Position numbers and translations under genes: made by a program
Notes under the pieces: generated by a model
Seen by the model: the letters and a program-made list of their open reading frames with translations, nothing else
Told to the model about the DNA's origin: nothing
Databases searched by the model: none
Shown here: piece by piece, positions 1-8,102 of the stretch
Position numbering within the stretch: position 1 is the stretch's first letter
How the letters are laid out: each line of letters begins with the position of its first letter
Assembly (NCBI GenBank): GCA_019057635.1
Contig: DXJL01000005.1
Location: 1-41,715 of the forward strand
DNA: 41,715 bases
From: Candidatus Heimdallarchaeota archaeon
GTDB lineage: Archaea > Asgardarchaeota > Heimdallarchaeia > Hodarchaeales > Hodarchaeaceae
Reading direction: 5' to 3'

Positions 1-176
1 GAGGCATAATCTGAATATTTTCTCATCGCTTCTGCTTCTAATCGTAAACCATTACAAATCCTATTGCTTTTGTACTCTGGGCATAATTTACATAGATCTT
101 CCCGGTTTGCAGCTTTCCTCACTTGTCTAAAAGAAATAAATGCCTGAGAGTAGAGTTTGTGGGAAAACAGCTTCAT
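1..176 (-). CDS. Hypothetical protein, N-terminal part only (runs off the window)
   Basis: A reading frame starts with ATG at 176 and stays open to the left edge, giving 58 complete codons with no stop. The visible part is basic and includes a Cys-x-x-Cys-Pro pair (about residues 33-36) and a further Cys near residue 44, so a small metal-binding element is possible. I do not recognise a family. The sensible amino-acid composition and the open frame up to the edge support a real gene. It is divergent from the kinase gene at 488. The sequence left of the window would settle its length and identity. Confidence 0.45.
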   Translation of the reverse strand, partial: MKLFSHKLYSQAFISFRQVRKAANREDLCKLCPEYKSNRICNGLRLEAEAMRKYSDYA

Positions 177-487
177 ACAAATTACCCTAGGGTTTGTAAA
201 ATTGCTATTCTTCACCAGTGCAGATCTCTTACCATCACGTTAGGCGAATCACTGATCATCACTGAATTTCACTGTTTGAAGCCCTAATATTAACTTTATA
301 TTGGTCTGAGAGATTGTGTGACAGAAGATTATGGAATTCGTCAGTTATAGATACTAAATCTTGGCTAACAATTAACACTACCAGACAAATACACTCTTAT
401 CACTGTTTATCGAGGGAGTGAAGAGATATTGGAGACTTGAGAGCAGCATTTTAGAAAGAATATCTAACCTACAGAATTATCAATAAA
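177..487. other. Intergenic region between divergent genes
   Basis: This stretch of 311 bases between the partial left gene and the kinase gene has no convincing reading frame, tRNA or repeat. It presumably carries the promoters of both genes. I see no clear TATA element that I would commit to. Confidence 0.4.
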
Positions 488-1090
488 GTGACTGAGGATG
501 ATCCATCAGTCAAATATAATGAATTTTATCTGACACTTCACAATATGTTTGTCCTAATAGCTGGACTTCCAGGTACAGGGAAGACATTCCTGGCAAAAAA
601 CCTCCTTTCCTCGTTTTTTTCTGGATTTATATCCCTCAGTACTGATGAAGTGAGACGTCTTTACTTTGGTCTATCTGAACACCAATATATGGATTTTAAT
701 CAGAAAATCTATTCCCAAGATAAACGAGATATAGTCTATAATGTCATAAATTTAATGGTAGACATTTTGCTAACGCAAGGCTTTTCTGTTGTCGTGGAGG
801 GGACTTTTTATCGTCAAGAGAAAAGAGAAAAGCTACTTGATATTTGTAACCGTTTGAGTCATCAATACATAATTATTAAAACGATTTTTCCAGACGAATT
901 GATGGAAGCTCGACTTCAGAATAGAGAGCTCTCCGATAATAATGTCAGTGACGCTAGATATCAAATATATTTAGCATTAAAAGAACGCTTCGAGACAATT
1001 GTGCAGCCACACCTTATTATTGATACTCAACAATCCATAACATCTTGTATTGAGGAAGTGAAGAGATATTACGACGAGATTCCATCCTGA
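488..1090 (+). CDS. Predicted P-loop kinase (AAA_33 / COG0645 type)
   Basis: A predicted small-molecule or polynucleotide kinase of the AAA_33/zeta-like group. The Walker A motif GLPGTGKT lies at residues 26-33 of the GTG-started form. It is followed by a conserved S-T-D segment, a Walker B-like VVVEGTF strand near residue 104 and an arginine-containing lid segment near residues 142-146. The GTG at 488 gives 19 extra residues. The ATG at 545 begins directly on the first beta strand (MFVLIAGLPG), so it may be the true start. The downstream aminoglycoside-phosphotransferase-like gene begins one base after the stop, so the two are almost certainly co-transcribed. In bacteria, homologues of these two proteins often occur as one fused polypeptide (COG2187+COG0645). 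Substrate unknown. Confidence 0.8.
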   Translation: MTEDDPSVKYNEFYLTLHNMFVLIAGLPGTGKTFLAKNLLSSFFSGFISLSTDEVRRLYFGLSEHQYMDFNQKIYSQDKRDIVYNVINLMVDILLTQGFSVVVEGTFYRQEKREKLLDICNRLSHQYIIIKTIFPDELMEARLQNRELSDNNVSDARYQIYLALKERFETIVQPHLIIDTQQSITSCIEEVKRYYDEIPS

Positions 1091-1091
1091 A

Positions 1092-2045
1092 ATGCTTCTG
1101 AATCCTTCCGCATATGATTACTCTGTGGAAAATGTAGAACTACGAGAGACTCATATTTCTTGGGTCTTTCTAAGTGGTGATTTCGCGTTCAAGGTGAAAA
1201 AACCAGTAAAATTTGGCGATATTCTAGATTTTTCCACCCTTGATTTGCGAAAGAAATTCTGTGAACGAGAAATTGCGCTAAATTCGAGATTTTCTCCTGA
1301 TATTTACATAAATACATTTTATATTGATGATATGGGCCGAATCAATGGTTCAGGTACAATCATCGAGTATGGGGTGAAAATGAAGCGCTTACCTGAAGAA
1401 TACCTCTTGGTCAACCTCCTAGAGGAAAAAAAGGTCACCCGAGAATCCGTATCCAAGATTGCGGAAGTCATTGCCAAGTTTCATGCAAATACGACCAAAG
1501 TTCCAGAATATGGTGATTTAAAATTTATTGGTGAGAAATGGGATGAGAATTTTCGTACAACGGCTACTTTCCGTTCTATTGACGAATCTTTTCGAGAAAA
1601 AGTTACATGTTTTTTACGAGGTAATCGGGGACTATTTAAGGAACGAATCAATGCCAATCGGATAACTGATAATCATGGTGATTTTCAATCCCGAAATATC
1701 TTCGTACTACCCAATCATGAGGTTCTGATATTTGATTGTATAGAATTCAGTTCCTTATTACGATATGGAGATGTAGCTGAGGATGTGGGCTTTCTTGCTA
1801 TGGATTTAGATTTTTGGGATGAAAGAGAATTATCTAGGTATTTTGTTGATATGTATGTCAAATTTAGTGGAGATGACTTACTCTTAGAAAACATTTCTTT
1901 TTTTAAATCATATCGTGCTTATGTTCGGGGTAAGGTGTATGGTTTTCAGGCCTCTAAGGAAGTTGATGGCGGGAAGAAAGCGGAACTAACAGCGATGTCT
2001 GAGAAGTACTATACTCTCGCCTATCAATATTCAGAAAACTGGTAG
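1092..2045 (+). CDS. Aminoglycoside phosphotransferase-like kinase (COG2187 type)
   Basis: A predicted kinase of the choline/aminoglycoside kinase fold, 317 residues. The N-terminal lobe has the nucleotide-binding lysine segment FAFKVKKPVKFG (about residues 31-42). The catalytic loop reads HGDFQSRNIF (about residues 194-203), with the Asp acting as base. The metal-binding segment IFDCIEF (about residues 211-217) corresponds to the usual D-x-(I/D)-E-F motif. These features match COG2187. Resistance to aminoglycosides should not be inferred, because the physiological substrate of this family is not known. The one-base gap from the preceding P-loop kinase implies coupling. Here the two proteins are separate, whereas bacterial homologues are commonly fused. 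Confidence 0.82.
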   Translation: MLLNPSAYDYSVENVELRETHISWVFLSGDFAFKVKKPVKFGDILDFSTLDLRKKFCEREIALNSRFSPDIYINTFYIDDMGRINGSGTIIEYGVKMKRLPEEYLLVNLLEEKKVTRESVSKIAEVIAKFHANTTKVPEYGDLKFIGEKWDENFRTTATFRSIDESFREKVTCFLRGNRGLFKERINANRITDNHGDFQSRNIFVLPNHEVLIFDCIEFSSLLRYGDVAEDVGFLAMDLDFWDERELSRYFVDMYVKFSGDDLLLENISFFKSYRAYVRGKVYGFQASKEVDGGKKAELTAMSEKYYTLAYQYSENW

Positions 2046-2075
2046 ATGGTCTAACAAAAACAATGACCCTTCCAT

Positions 2076-2190
2076 CCTATCTCATTATAGGTTAGATTTC
2101 GACTGATATTTGAGTAAGAATTGAGATAGGGGAAACTTTTCCGCTCTTGTGAAATTATTAATGAATCTGTCTCGATATAGCGTATCGACA
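2076..2190. repeat. Two inverted repeats in the 2046-2384 intergenic region
   Basis: The 339-base gap between the phosphotransferase-like gene and the dNK gene has no gene. It contains a 9-bp inverted repeat (CCTATCTCA at 2076-2084 with TGAGATAGG at 2122-2130). A second hairpin is formed by TCGATA (2172-2177) with TATCGACA (2183-2190), and the 5' arm extends through TGTC at 2168-2171 with one bulged T. They could be a terminator structure for the upstream pair, an operator, or a small structured RNA. No strong T-run follows either stem. Function unknown. Confidence 0.4.
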
Positions 2191-2325
2191 GGGTACTACT
2201 AAAAGATTAGATGAATGGATTTTTAATATTAAGTCAAACTTAGTTCTTATTCACATTCACACTAAACTTAATCACAATTGAGTGATATTCGGGTCTTTTT
2301 TTGACTCTTATTTCTCACATAATGA

Positions 2326-2336
2326 ATTATATATCG
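2326..2336 (+). promoter_or_regulatory. Probable TATA box of the dNK-CYTH-MazG cluster
   Basis: ATTATATATCG lies about 50-59 bases before the ATG at 2385. An archaeal TATA box here would place the transcript start near 2355 and leave a leader of about 30 bases. An AAAGG segment lies just before the ATG at 2385. Assigned by position and composition only. Confidence 0.4.
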
Positions 2337-2384
2337 ATTAATACTCGAATGATATTCCAAAGAAATTTGTCATCCTAAAGGATA

Positions 2385-3065
2385 ATGTTTGATATGGATT
2401 CTAAATTAGATAAATTATTTGAATCAAAACCTCAACCTGTCGTTTGGATTGAAGGTATAATTGGATGTGGTAAGACAACACTGACCAAAGCTATTTCTAG
2501 AAAGCTTAATTTTCGTGCTATTTATGAACCAGTAAATTTAGAATTATTAGAAATGTTTTACAAGGATCAGGATCGCTGGGCGTTTGCCATGCAAATTGAT
2601 CTACTCCACCGCCGCTATGCATTACAAAAACTGGCTTCTTTTGAATCTATTACAGGTCAAGGGGTAGTAATTGATAGAGGGCTTCCTGGAGATCGTGTTT
2701 TTGCCAAGATGTTATATAAAGCGGGAAAAATGGATCGAATCGAATGGGCTATTTACGAACGCGCATACTCGGTTATGACTAACTCTTTGATTCCTCCAAG
2801 TGTTATAATATTCATGGAAGTTCCTCCTGATGTAGCACGAGAACGAATAAGGAACAGAGATCGAAAAGCTGAACGTGGGGATTTAGTTCCACTTGCATAT
2901 CTTCAGGAATTGGAAAATGGCTATTTAGAACTCTTGTCAGAAATTGAATCGGCATATCCCGCATGGAGTAGAGGAATGAAAGTGATAAAACTTCCATTTA
3001 ATACCTCCGATGAATCCGAGGAGTCCATCAATAAAGTGATCGGTATAATACAGGATTTAATATAA
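2385..3065 (+). CDS. Deoxynucleoside kinase
   Basis: A deoxynucleoside kinase of the dNK/dGK-dAK family (PF01712), which phosphorylates deoxynucleosides to dNMPs for salvage. The P-loop GIIGCGKT is at residues 24-31, after the beta-1 strand VWIEG. The DRG motif at residues 97-99 (VVIDRGLPGDRVFA) holds the catalytic and sugar-binding residues. The arginine-rich lid (RIRNRDRKAERG) spans about 154-165 and is followed by the typical PLAYLQELENGYLEL helix. Length 226 fits the family. An in-frame ATG at 2394 is an alternative start. The CYTH gene starts on the base after the stop and MazG follows. Together they suggest a nucleotide salvage and clean-up unit. This kinase family is mostly bacterial and eukaryotic, so transfer into this archaeal lineage is plausible. 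Which base it prefers cannot be read here. Confidence 0.87.
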   Translation: MFDMDSKLDKLFESKPQPVVWIEGIIGCGKTTLTKAISRKLNFRAIYEPVNLELLEMFYKDQDRWAFAMQIDLLHRRYALQKLASFESITGQGVVIDRGLPGDRVFAKMLYKAGKMDRIEWAIYERAYSVMTNSLIPPSVIIFMEVPPDVARERIRNRDRKAERGDLVPLAYLQELENGYLELLSEIESAYPAWSRGMKVIKLPFNTSDESEESINKVIGIIQDLI

Positions 3066-3602
3066 ATGGTCCATATTAATATTGAGTTTAAAGCAAGATG
3101 TGACAATCCCGAGAGAATTCGTAAGATTCTCTTATCCGAGAATCCAGTGTTTAAGGGGAAAGATCACCAAATAGATACGTACTTCATTGTAGAGTCTGGG
3201 CGCTTGAAACTTCGAGAAGGGAATATCGAAAATGCATTAATCCATTATGAAAGACCGAATGTTGCGAATGCCAAACAATCAACAGTTCTTCTTCATCATC
3301 CTGAATCAGATAACACGTCTTCATTGAAAGAAATACTGATAAAAACCCTAGGTATTTTAACTGTAGTTGATAAAGAACGTGAGATTTATTTTATTGATAA
3401 TGTTAAATTTCATATTGATTACGTGAAGAATCTAGGTCACTTCATGGAAGTGGAAGCAATCGATAACGATGGGTCAATTGGTACTCAAAAACTTCAAGAA
3501 CAATGTGATCATTATCAAAAGTTGTTCCAGCTCTCTACGGAAGATCTAATTGAAGTATCATATTCAGATTTGATTTCGTTATCTGATAACAAGGTAAGTT
3601 AG
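3066..3602 (+). CDS. CYTH-domain protein (class IV adenylate cyclase-like / triphosphate-binding)
   Basis: A CYTH triphosphate-tunnel metalloenzyme. It starts with N-I-E-F-K-A-R (residues 5-11), the variant of the ExExK signature in which Asn replaces the first Glu, common in CyaB-like members. Next come the IDTYF strand (about residue 37) and GRLKLREG (about 45-52), then LIHYERP, a later acidic strand DKEREIYFID, and FMEVEAID near residue 128, which supplies tunnel carboxylates. Family members are adenylate cyclases, thiamine triphosphatases or inorganic triphosphatases. With a nucleoside kinase and MazG as neighbours, triphosphate hydrolysis is at least as likely as cAMP synthesis. It abuts the dNK stop and lies five bases before MazG. 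Confidence 0.85.
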   Translation: MVHINIEFKARCDNPERIRKILLSENPVFKGKDHQIDTYFIVESGRLKLREGNIENALIHYERPNVANAKQSTVLLHHPESDNTSSLKEILIKTLGILTVVDKEREIYFIDNVKFHIDYVKNLGHFMEVEAIDNDGSIGTQKLQEQCDHYQKLFQLSTEDLIEVSYSDLISLSDNKVS

Positions 3603-3607
3603 TTAAT

Positions 3608-3928
3608 ATGGCATCTCTGAAAGAATTTCCTCCATTAATTGCCTACCAGAAGTATGTAGCTGAATTAGAAAAGGAGAGGGATTTTAAAGACCAATCAGTG
3701 ATTGACAAATGCTTATTACTCGGGGAAGAAGTAGGAGAATTGTTCAAAGCTGTCCGAAAGAAAGAAGGGTTGAATATTGATCTTAATTCAACCACCTCCC
3801 AAATTTCATATGAATTAGTAGATATTTTCATATTCCTGTGTGCAATTGCTAATCGTTATGATATCAATTTAGAAGATGCGTTTCGAGAAAAAGAAGAAAT
3901 AAATAAAAAGCGTCAATGGACCAAATAG
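3608..3928 (+). CDS. MazG-family nucleoside triphosphate pyrophosphohydrolase
   Basis: A small all-alpha NTP pyrophosphatase of the MazG superfamily, 106 residues. The metal-binding pattern is visible as GEEVGE (E40, E41, E44) followed by E69-L-V-D72 in the second helix, the usual EExxE...ExxD arrangement. Such enzymes hydrolyse non-canonical or excess (d)NTPs to the monophosphate and PPi. It is the third gene of the kinase-CYTH-MazG run with a five-base gap. Read together, the dNK would make dNMPs while MazG controls the triphosphate pool; this pathway link is inference. Confidence 0.85.
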   Translation: MASLKEFPPLIAYQKYVAELEKERDFKDQSVIDKCLLLGEEVGELFKAVRKKEGLNIDLNSTTSQISYELVDIFIFLCAIANRYDINLEDAFREKEEINKKRQWTK

Positions 3929-4239
3929 TGACGGAAACGTCGTCAAATCATGCTTTTACGACAATCGATTTCAAAGTGATTGTTTCATCTATAATCGAGA
4001 AAATGGGGAGGTGTGAAATCTTCCGAGGTATATTATCAAAATACGGTAGCACTTCAGCAGATACCCATTCAGCTTTGATGATGGATTCACAAAAAATGAT
4101 CCTCCTTTAATGAAGAGCTCCTCTCCGATACAAATTTGGGTGTTTATTAATCATTGTGTATGTTTTTTCTTATGATGCCACCTAGAACTGAACCGACTAA
4201 TAAATAAGTCCTCAACTATTCATAAATGAGATTCAAGCC
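3929..4239. other. Intergenic region before the HerA-like gene
   Basis: A stretch of 311 bases. It contains a short plus-strand frame (ATG 3916 to stop 4110, 64 codons) that overlaps the MazG end. It has no recognisable motif and I do not annotate it. A short GACG-GAAA-CGTC hairpin lies near 3930-3941. Nothing else is supported. Confidence 0.35.
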
Positions 4240-6378
4240 TTGCAGACTAGTTCTACATCATTTCATTTCGATTTTATTCCTGATAAGATAGATCAATCAA
4301 GTATTAAGCTTCTTAGAAATGTATCTGATTCTTTTACTCTAGAATACGCGATTTTTGAACCCAAAACAGTTCATATTTGCATGCATGTTAAACCTAGAAG
4401 ACGTTTTTTCAGAAGTTCCTCACACTCTGCAACTGCTACACTCCAGCAATTCATCATTTCTCTCGGACTTCATGCCGACTTTCTCAAACCAAGTGAAGAT
4501 CCAATCCCTAGACTTCTTAGTATGATCGAGCCTCAGTTTTTTCTAGACCCAGAAGAACCCTGTCTTCATAGCGGCGGGTTGCTGGGTCTAGAAATTGACT
4601 CTTTACCTTCTTTATCAACGAAAGATGGATTCATTAATGGGTTACTTGAAATAATCACTGATGATCCAACTTTCACCCTATTACAGATTCCATTCAAATC
4701 TCAGAAAATTCCGAAAGAATTTCAATCCTTAGAAACTGCTGATTATAGAAACCAAATTAGATTTAATATCCAACAAGGAAAGGTTGAACGTCGTTCACAA
4801 CCTTTCAGTATGAATCTTATGGAAGAAGCTGGTTGTTTTTCTTTTTCAGTTCATCTTTTGATGGTTGAGCGTTCAGAAGAACAGCTACTAGCCAAATTAG
4901 AACGAGTTTCTGTATTTCTAAAAGCCCATGGAATTAAGACTCGGAAATATCCTTCCTTTTTACGTTCGTTTAAACGTTTTAAATCACATTTCAAGAGCCG
5001 ATCTATCCATCCAGCCTTGGTTACTGATGGATTTACGTTAATGAATTATCTATCGTTACCAACCAATCAATATTCACTACATGGGTATCAAATAGTCCCT
5101 CACAAGGAGAATTATAATATGTCTTCCACTTTATCACATCTTGATACAGAAGATACACTTAGAATTGGAACCCCAATTCTGAGTGGGAAGACAACTGATT
5201 CTCCTTTGCTTCTTTCAGGTAAAGATCTGTCTCGTCATATGGCGGTATTTGGGATGACAGGAGAAGGTAAAAGTCGATTTGTCTTTAACCTAATTCAACA
5301 ATTTCACAAAAATAAAGTGAATTTTTTAATTATAGACCCCAAAGGTGAATATATCCATCCAGTACAAACATTTTGTCAAGATTTTTTTTACATTAAACCA
5401 GGTTCTGATTCATTTCCCTGGGGGATTAACCTTTTTGAAGTTCCTTTGGATCCACAAGGTCAGCCTCTGATCTCTCCAGAAGATCATATTCAATTCGTTG
5501 TTTCATTGCTCGAAAATGTGGTTGATGAAGCTAATTCTTTATCTCCCCAGATGAGACGCTTAATCCAATTAGCAACCATTCAAACCATTAAAGAGAACGG
5601 CGATTTCAAATTATTCTTACAATGCTTAAATAAGCCTAATGTCCTTGGACTCAAAGGAGCTTATTTAGAAAATACATCGGCTGGTACTGTTAACCGTATC
5701 ATGAAGCTGTTATTTGGCAATACTGGAAGATGTTTTACTGTGAGCTCAACCACGTTTGATATTTCGCAATTTCTCTCTCATAACATTATCTTGGATTTAT
5801 CGACATTTGAAGCCATGGAAGATATAAATGGCCGGCAATTACTTCTGGAGGTTATATTCCAGTATCTCTATTACTATATTCGGAAATTTCGTCCCCCCTT
5901 CAAAGAAGAAAAACTTCCCCAGAATGTCATAATCCTTGATGAAATCAACAAACTCCTACCTGCACCAACCTATAGACAATCAACACCAAAGTCAATAATT
6001 GGCCGCGGGCCTTGGACCTTACGTGCATATGATGTATCAATGGTGTTTATAGGAACTGACCCAATAATAGATCTTCCTATGTTGACGAATGCCGGTATAT
6101 TTGCAATGTTTTATTCGAAGTTCGATTCATATAAAATCGCAGATTTTTTGGGTATTTCTAAGGGCACGTATGATCAATTGAAACCCCTCCTTAAGGCCAA
6201 GCCTGATGAAAGAAGATGTTTACTTTCGGTTAATAAAAATGTGACCTTAGTGAAAACAGATCAATTTGAGCTAAGTTCTTCTAACTCCTCTATCTTTGAA
6301 TTGTTGAAAAAAAATCCTATTCAGATGCATCTCAGAGAAAGTTATACCCAGAACTATTTTCAGCCAATCTTTGAGTAA
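4240..6378 (+). CDS. HerA/VirB4-like P-loop ATPase
   Basis: A 712-residue ATPase of the HerA-FtsK superfamily. The Walker A motif GMTGEGKS is at residues 338-345, followed by FLIIDPKGEY, typical of HerA/TraC/VirB4 proteins. Walker B is VIILDEIN with D567-E568. A sensor-like FIGTDP segment follows. The roughly 330-residue N-terminal part has no motif I recognise; in related ATPases this region guides DNA or contacts a partner. The start is a TTG; an ATG at 4226 is out of frame. No NurA nuclease, HAS-barrel or secretion gene is adjacent, so a standard HerA-NurA repair role is not supported by context. DNA pumping or translocation is the likely activity, with unknown purpose. Confidence 0.75.
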   Translation: MQTSSTSFHFDFIPDKIDQSSIKLLRNVSDSFTLEYAIFEPKTVHICMHVKPRRRFFRSSSHSATATLQQFIISLGLHADFLKPSEDPIPRLLSMIEPQFFLDPEEPCLHSGGLLGLEIDSLPSLSTKDGFINGLLEIITDDPTFTLLQIPFKSQKIPKEFQSLETADYRNQIRFNIQQGKVERRSQPFSMNLMEEAGCFSFSVHLLMVERSEEQLLAKLERVSVFLKAHGIKTRKYPSFLRSFKRFKSHFKSRSIHPALVTDGFTLMNYLSLPTNQYSLHGYQIVPHKENYNMSSTLSHLDTEDTLRIGTPILSGKTTDSPLLLSGKDLSRHMAVFGMTGEGKSRFVFNLIQQFHKNKVNFLIIDPKGEYIHPVQTFCQDFFYIKPGSDSFPWGINLFEVPLDPQGQPLISPEDHIQFVVSLLENVVDEANSLSPQMRRLIQLATIQTIKENGDFKLFLQCLNKPNVLGLKGAYLENTSAGTVNRIMKLLFGNTGRCFTVSSTTFDISQFLSHNIILDLSTFEAMEDINGRQLLLEVIFQYLYYYIRKFRPPFKEEKLPQNVIILDEINKLLPAPTYRQSTPKSIIGRGPWTLRAYDVSMVFIGTDPIIDLPMLTNAGIFAMFYSKFDSYKIADFLGISKGTYDQLKPLLKAKPDERRCLLSVNKNVTLVKTDQFELSSSNSSIFELLKKNPIQMHLRESYTQNYFQPIFE

Positions 6379-6398
6379 TTGTACGAGTTTTTAGGTTT

Positions 6399-7523
6399 TC
6401 ATACCATGACGGCAGCAATTTTTGGAGGGTCATCAGATGAAATTGTTATCAGCCCTTTCGTTACTAGATCTCCAAGCATTTGTTTTAATTTTAATGGATG
6501 AGCCCCTACAGACATAGCCAATGTTGAAAGATCTAATACTCCTCCTAAATTTAATAGTATAAGTATTGACGCATATAATGGATGAGTAGAAAGGAGTCTT
6601 TGAGTATAATCAAGGAGAACATTTTTCTCAAGCCGTTCCGTAATTGCTTTTGATAATTCAGCTTGTGCCTCTAATAGTTCTTCTTCAGCGATTTTTGTAG
6701 CTTCTTCTAATCGATCTACTGTAATTTTGTGTTGTCGTGTCGCATCCTCTAGCCGTGTATTTTGTGTTTCTAGTTTCTTTTTCATTTCCTCAAGATTTAT
6801 TTCCATCTCTCGACGAATCTCTTTGGTTCGACTTTGAATTCCGTCTTGGAGCATACGCTGGTAGTAGTTCTCTTGAATCTGATAAGTTTCTGCAACAGAG
6901 GCTAATGCTTCTTGAATATCCTTTTCGTGGATCAGTTCTTTTTCTTTTAATTTCTCTATTAACGCCTGATTAATTTCTAACTCATTGATCAATTCCTTAG
7001 ACTGAGTTTGGTGAACTTCAAGCTCTTTCTGTTGATTTTCAAGCTGTGATTGTACACGCTTCATGTCAGCCTCTAATACGGTGATCTGATCAGTTTTTTC
7101 AGCCACTTGAGTGAAGCTGTCGGCCTTTTCACTTTCAAGTTGCTTTAGCTCTGTATTTTTTTCTTTTATCTGAGTTTTAAATTCCAGATTACTTTCTCGT
7201 AATTGTACCAGTTCATTCTCCTGTTCCAGGGAAGCTTCATCTTGAATGATGATCGTGCTCTCAGATAATACTTCTCTTATCCGTCCTAGTGATTTGATCG
7301 TAATGCGGGTTAATTCGCTATCTACAACACGAGCAGTATCTTTGCGTACAGTTTTAATCAAAGCGTCAATATCTTGATAACTGAAGTGTGGTAATCCTTG
7401 GGCAATAAGTGTACTCTTCGTACCTGATACCACTACGCCAATCTCTTGCTGAGCAACTTTTCGGTCTTTAGCCATCTCGTTTATAAATTCTAAACCAAAT
7501 TCTTTCAGCGATTTTTGTGTCAT
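6399..7523 (-). CDS. Coiled-coil protein with C-terminal winged-helix domain
   Basis: Not a family I can name. Of 374 residues, roughly 100-300 form a long glutamate/glutamine/lysine-rich coiled coil. The N-terminal 90 residues are globular. The last 70 residues (STHPLYASILILLNLGGVLDL onward) look like a winged-helix domain with the usual GVLDLSTLA-x-LGDLVTKGLI pattern. A DNA-binding architectural or regulatory protein is a reasonable guess. It converges with the HerA-like ATPase, with a 20-base gap between the two stops. The next minus-strand gene upstream is the DUF3307-like protein. Confidence 0.6.
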   Translation of the reverse strand: MTQKSLKEFGLEFINEMAKDRKVAQQEIGVVVSGTKSTLIAQGLPHFSYQDIDALIKTVRKDTARVVDSELTRITIKSLGRIREVLSESTIIIQDEASLEQENELVQLRESNLEFKTQIKEKNTELKQLESEKADSFTQVAEKTDQITVLEADMKRVQSQLENQQKELEVHQTQSKELINELEINQALIEKLKEKELIHEKDIQEALASVAETYQIQENYYQRMLQDGIQSRTKEIRREMEINLEEMKKKLETQNTRLEDATRQHKITVDRLEEATKIAEEELLEAQAELSKAITERLEKNVLLDYTQRLLSTHPLYASILILLNLGGVLDLSTLAMSVGAHPLKLKQMLGDLVTKGLITISSDDPPKIAAVMV

Positions 7524-7661
7524 TTATTGTTCCCTCAAATGACCTTTTACTTTTCGGTGGATAATCAAATGAGTATTATATTTGTGCCAATATATAAAGA
7601 TGTAGGAGGAGCTTTCTTTCGATTTTTCCTCTCGGTATAATTTAACAATCCAAATTTTTTC

Positions 7662-8102
7662 TTAAGATCCCCAGAGATTTTGCAATTCTGGTAAAATGGT
7701 TACTGTAAGCAACGTTATTATTCCTTGGATCAGGATCGCCGTAGCTAATGCAAAGAAGATACTCAACAACGTACCCAGCAAATAATATTCTGCAAAATGG
7801 CGTTCTTTAAGTTGTTCAAATCGGGCCATTGATTTGGCAACGAATACAAAGGAAATCGCTCCGAATTCTCCCATTAATGCCAAGGTCAGGATTATTGCTC
7901 TTTCTACCTGTCCAATCTTTTTACCTGCGCCCGAAAGACCCATTGGTTTCTCGGTTGATTTGGGATCCTTATAGGGAGATAAGAAATGGCCAACGAAAAA
8001 GGCTCCCCCAAAAATCGCCCATAGATACGCGCATAGATAAAGCAAAACAAGTATTACAAATAAATCCAGTTGAAACAAATGGTATCCTCCTAGGATCAGC
8101 AC
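7662..8102 (-). CDS. DUF3307-like membrane protein
   Basis: A small integral membrane protein, up to 146 residues, with about four hydrophobic segments (two near the N-terminus, one near residues 68-92, and one or two in the last 40 residues). The segment GKKIGQVERAIILTLALMGE and the following AKSMARFEQLKERHFAEYYL, GTLLS resemble the C-terminal membrane part of DUF3307 proteins. In bacteria these are frequently next to SatD genes, as here. The longest frame starts with GTG at 8102 and overlaps the SatD stop. A TTG at 8078, preceded by GGAGG at good spacing, may be the true start. The function of DUF3307 is unknown. Confidence 0.6.
   Translation of the reverse strand: MLILGGYHLFQLDLFVILVLLYLCAYLWAIFGGAFFVGHFLSPYKDPKSTEKPMGLSGAGKKIGQVERAIILTLALMGEFGAISFVFVAKSMARFEQLKERHFAEYYLLGTLLSIFFALATAILIQGIITLLTVTILPELQNLWGS

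Noticed and set aside
3916..4110. A 64-codon frame overlapping the MazG end
   Set aside because: No recognisable motif, overlaps the MazG stop, and has a Ser/Thr-rich chance-like composition.
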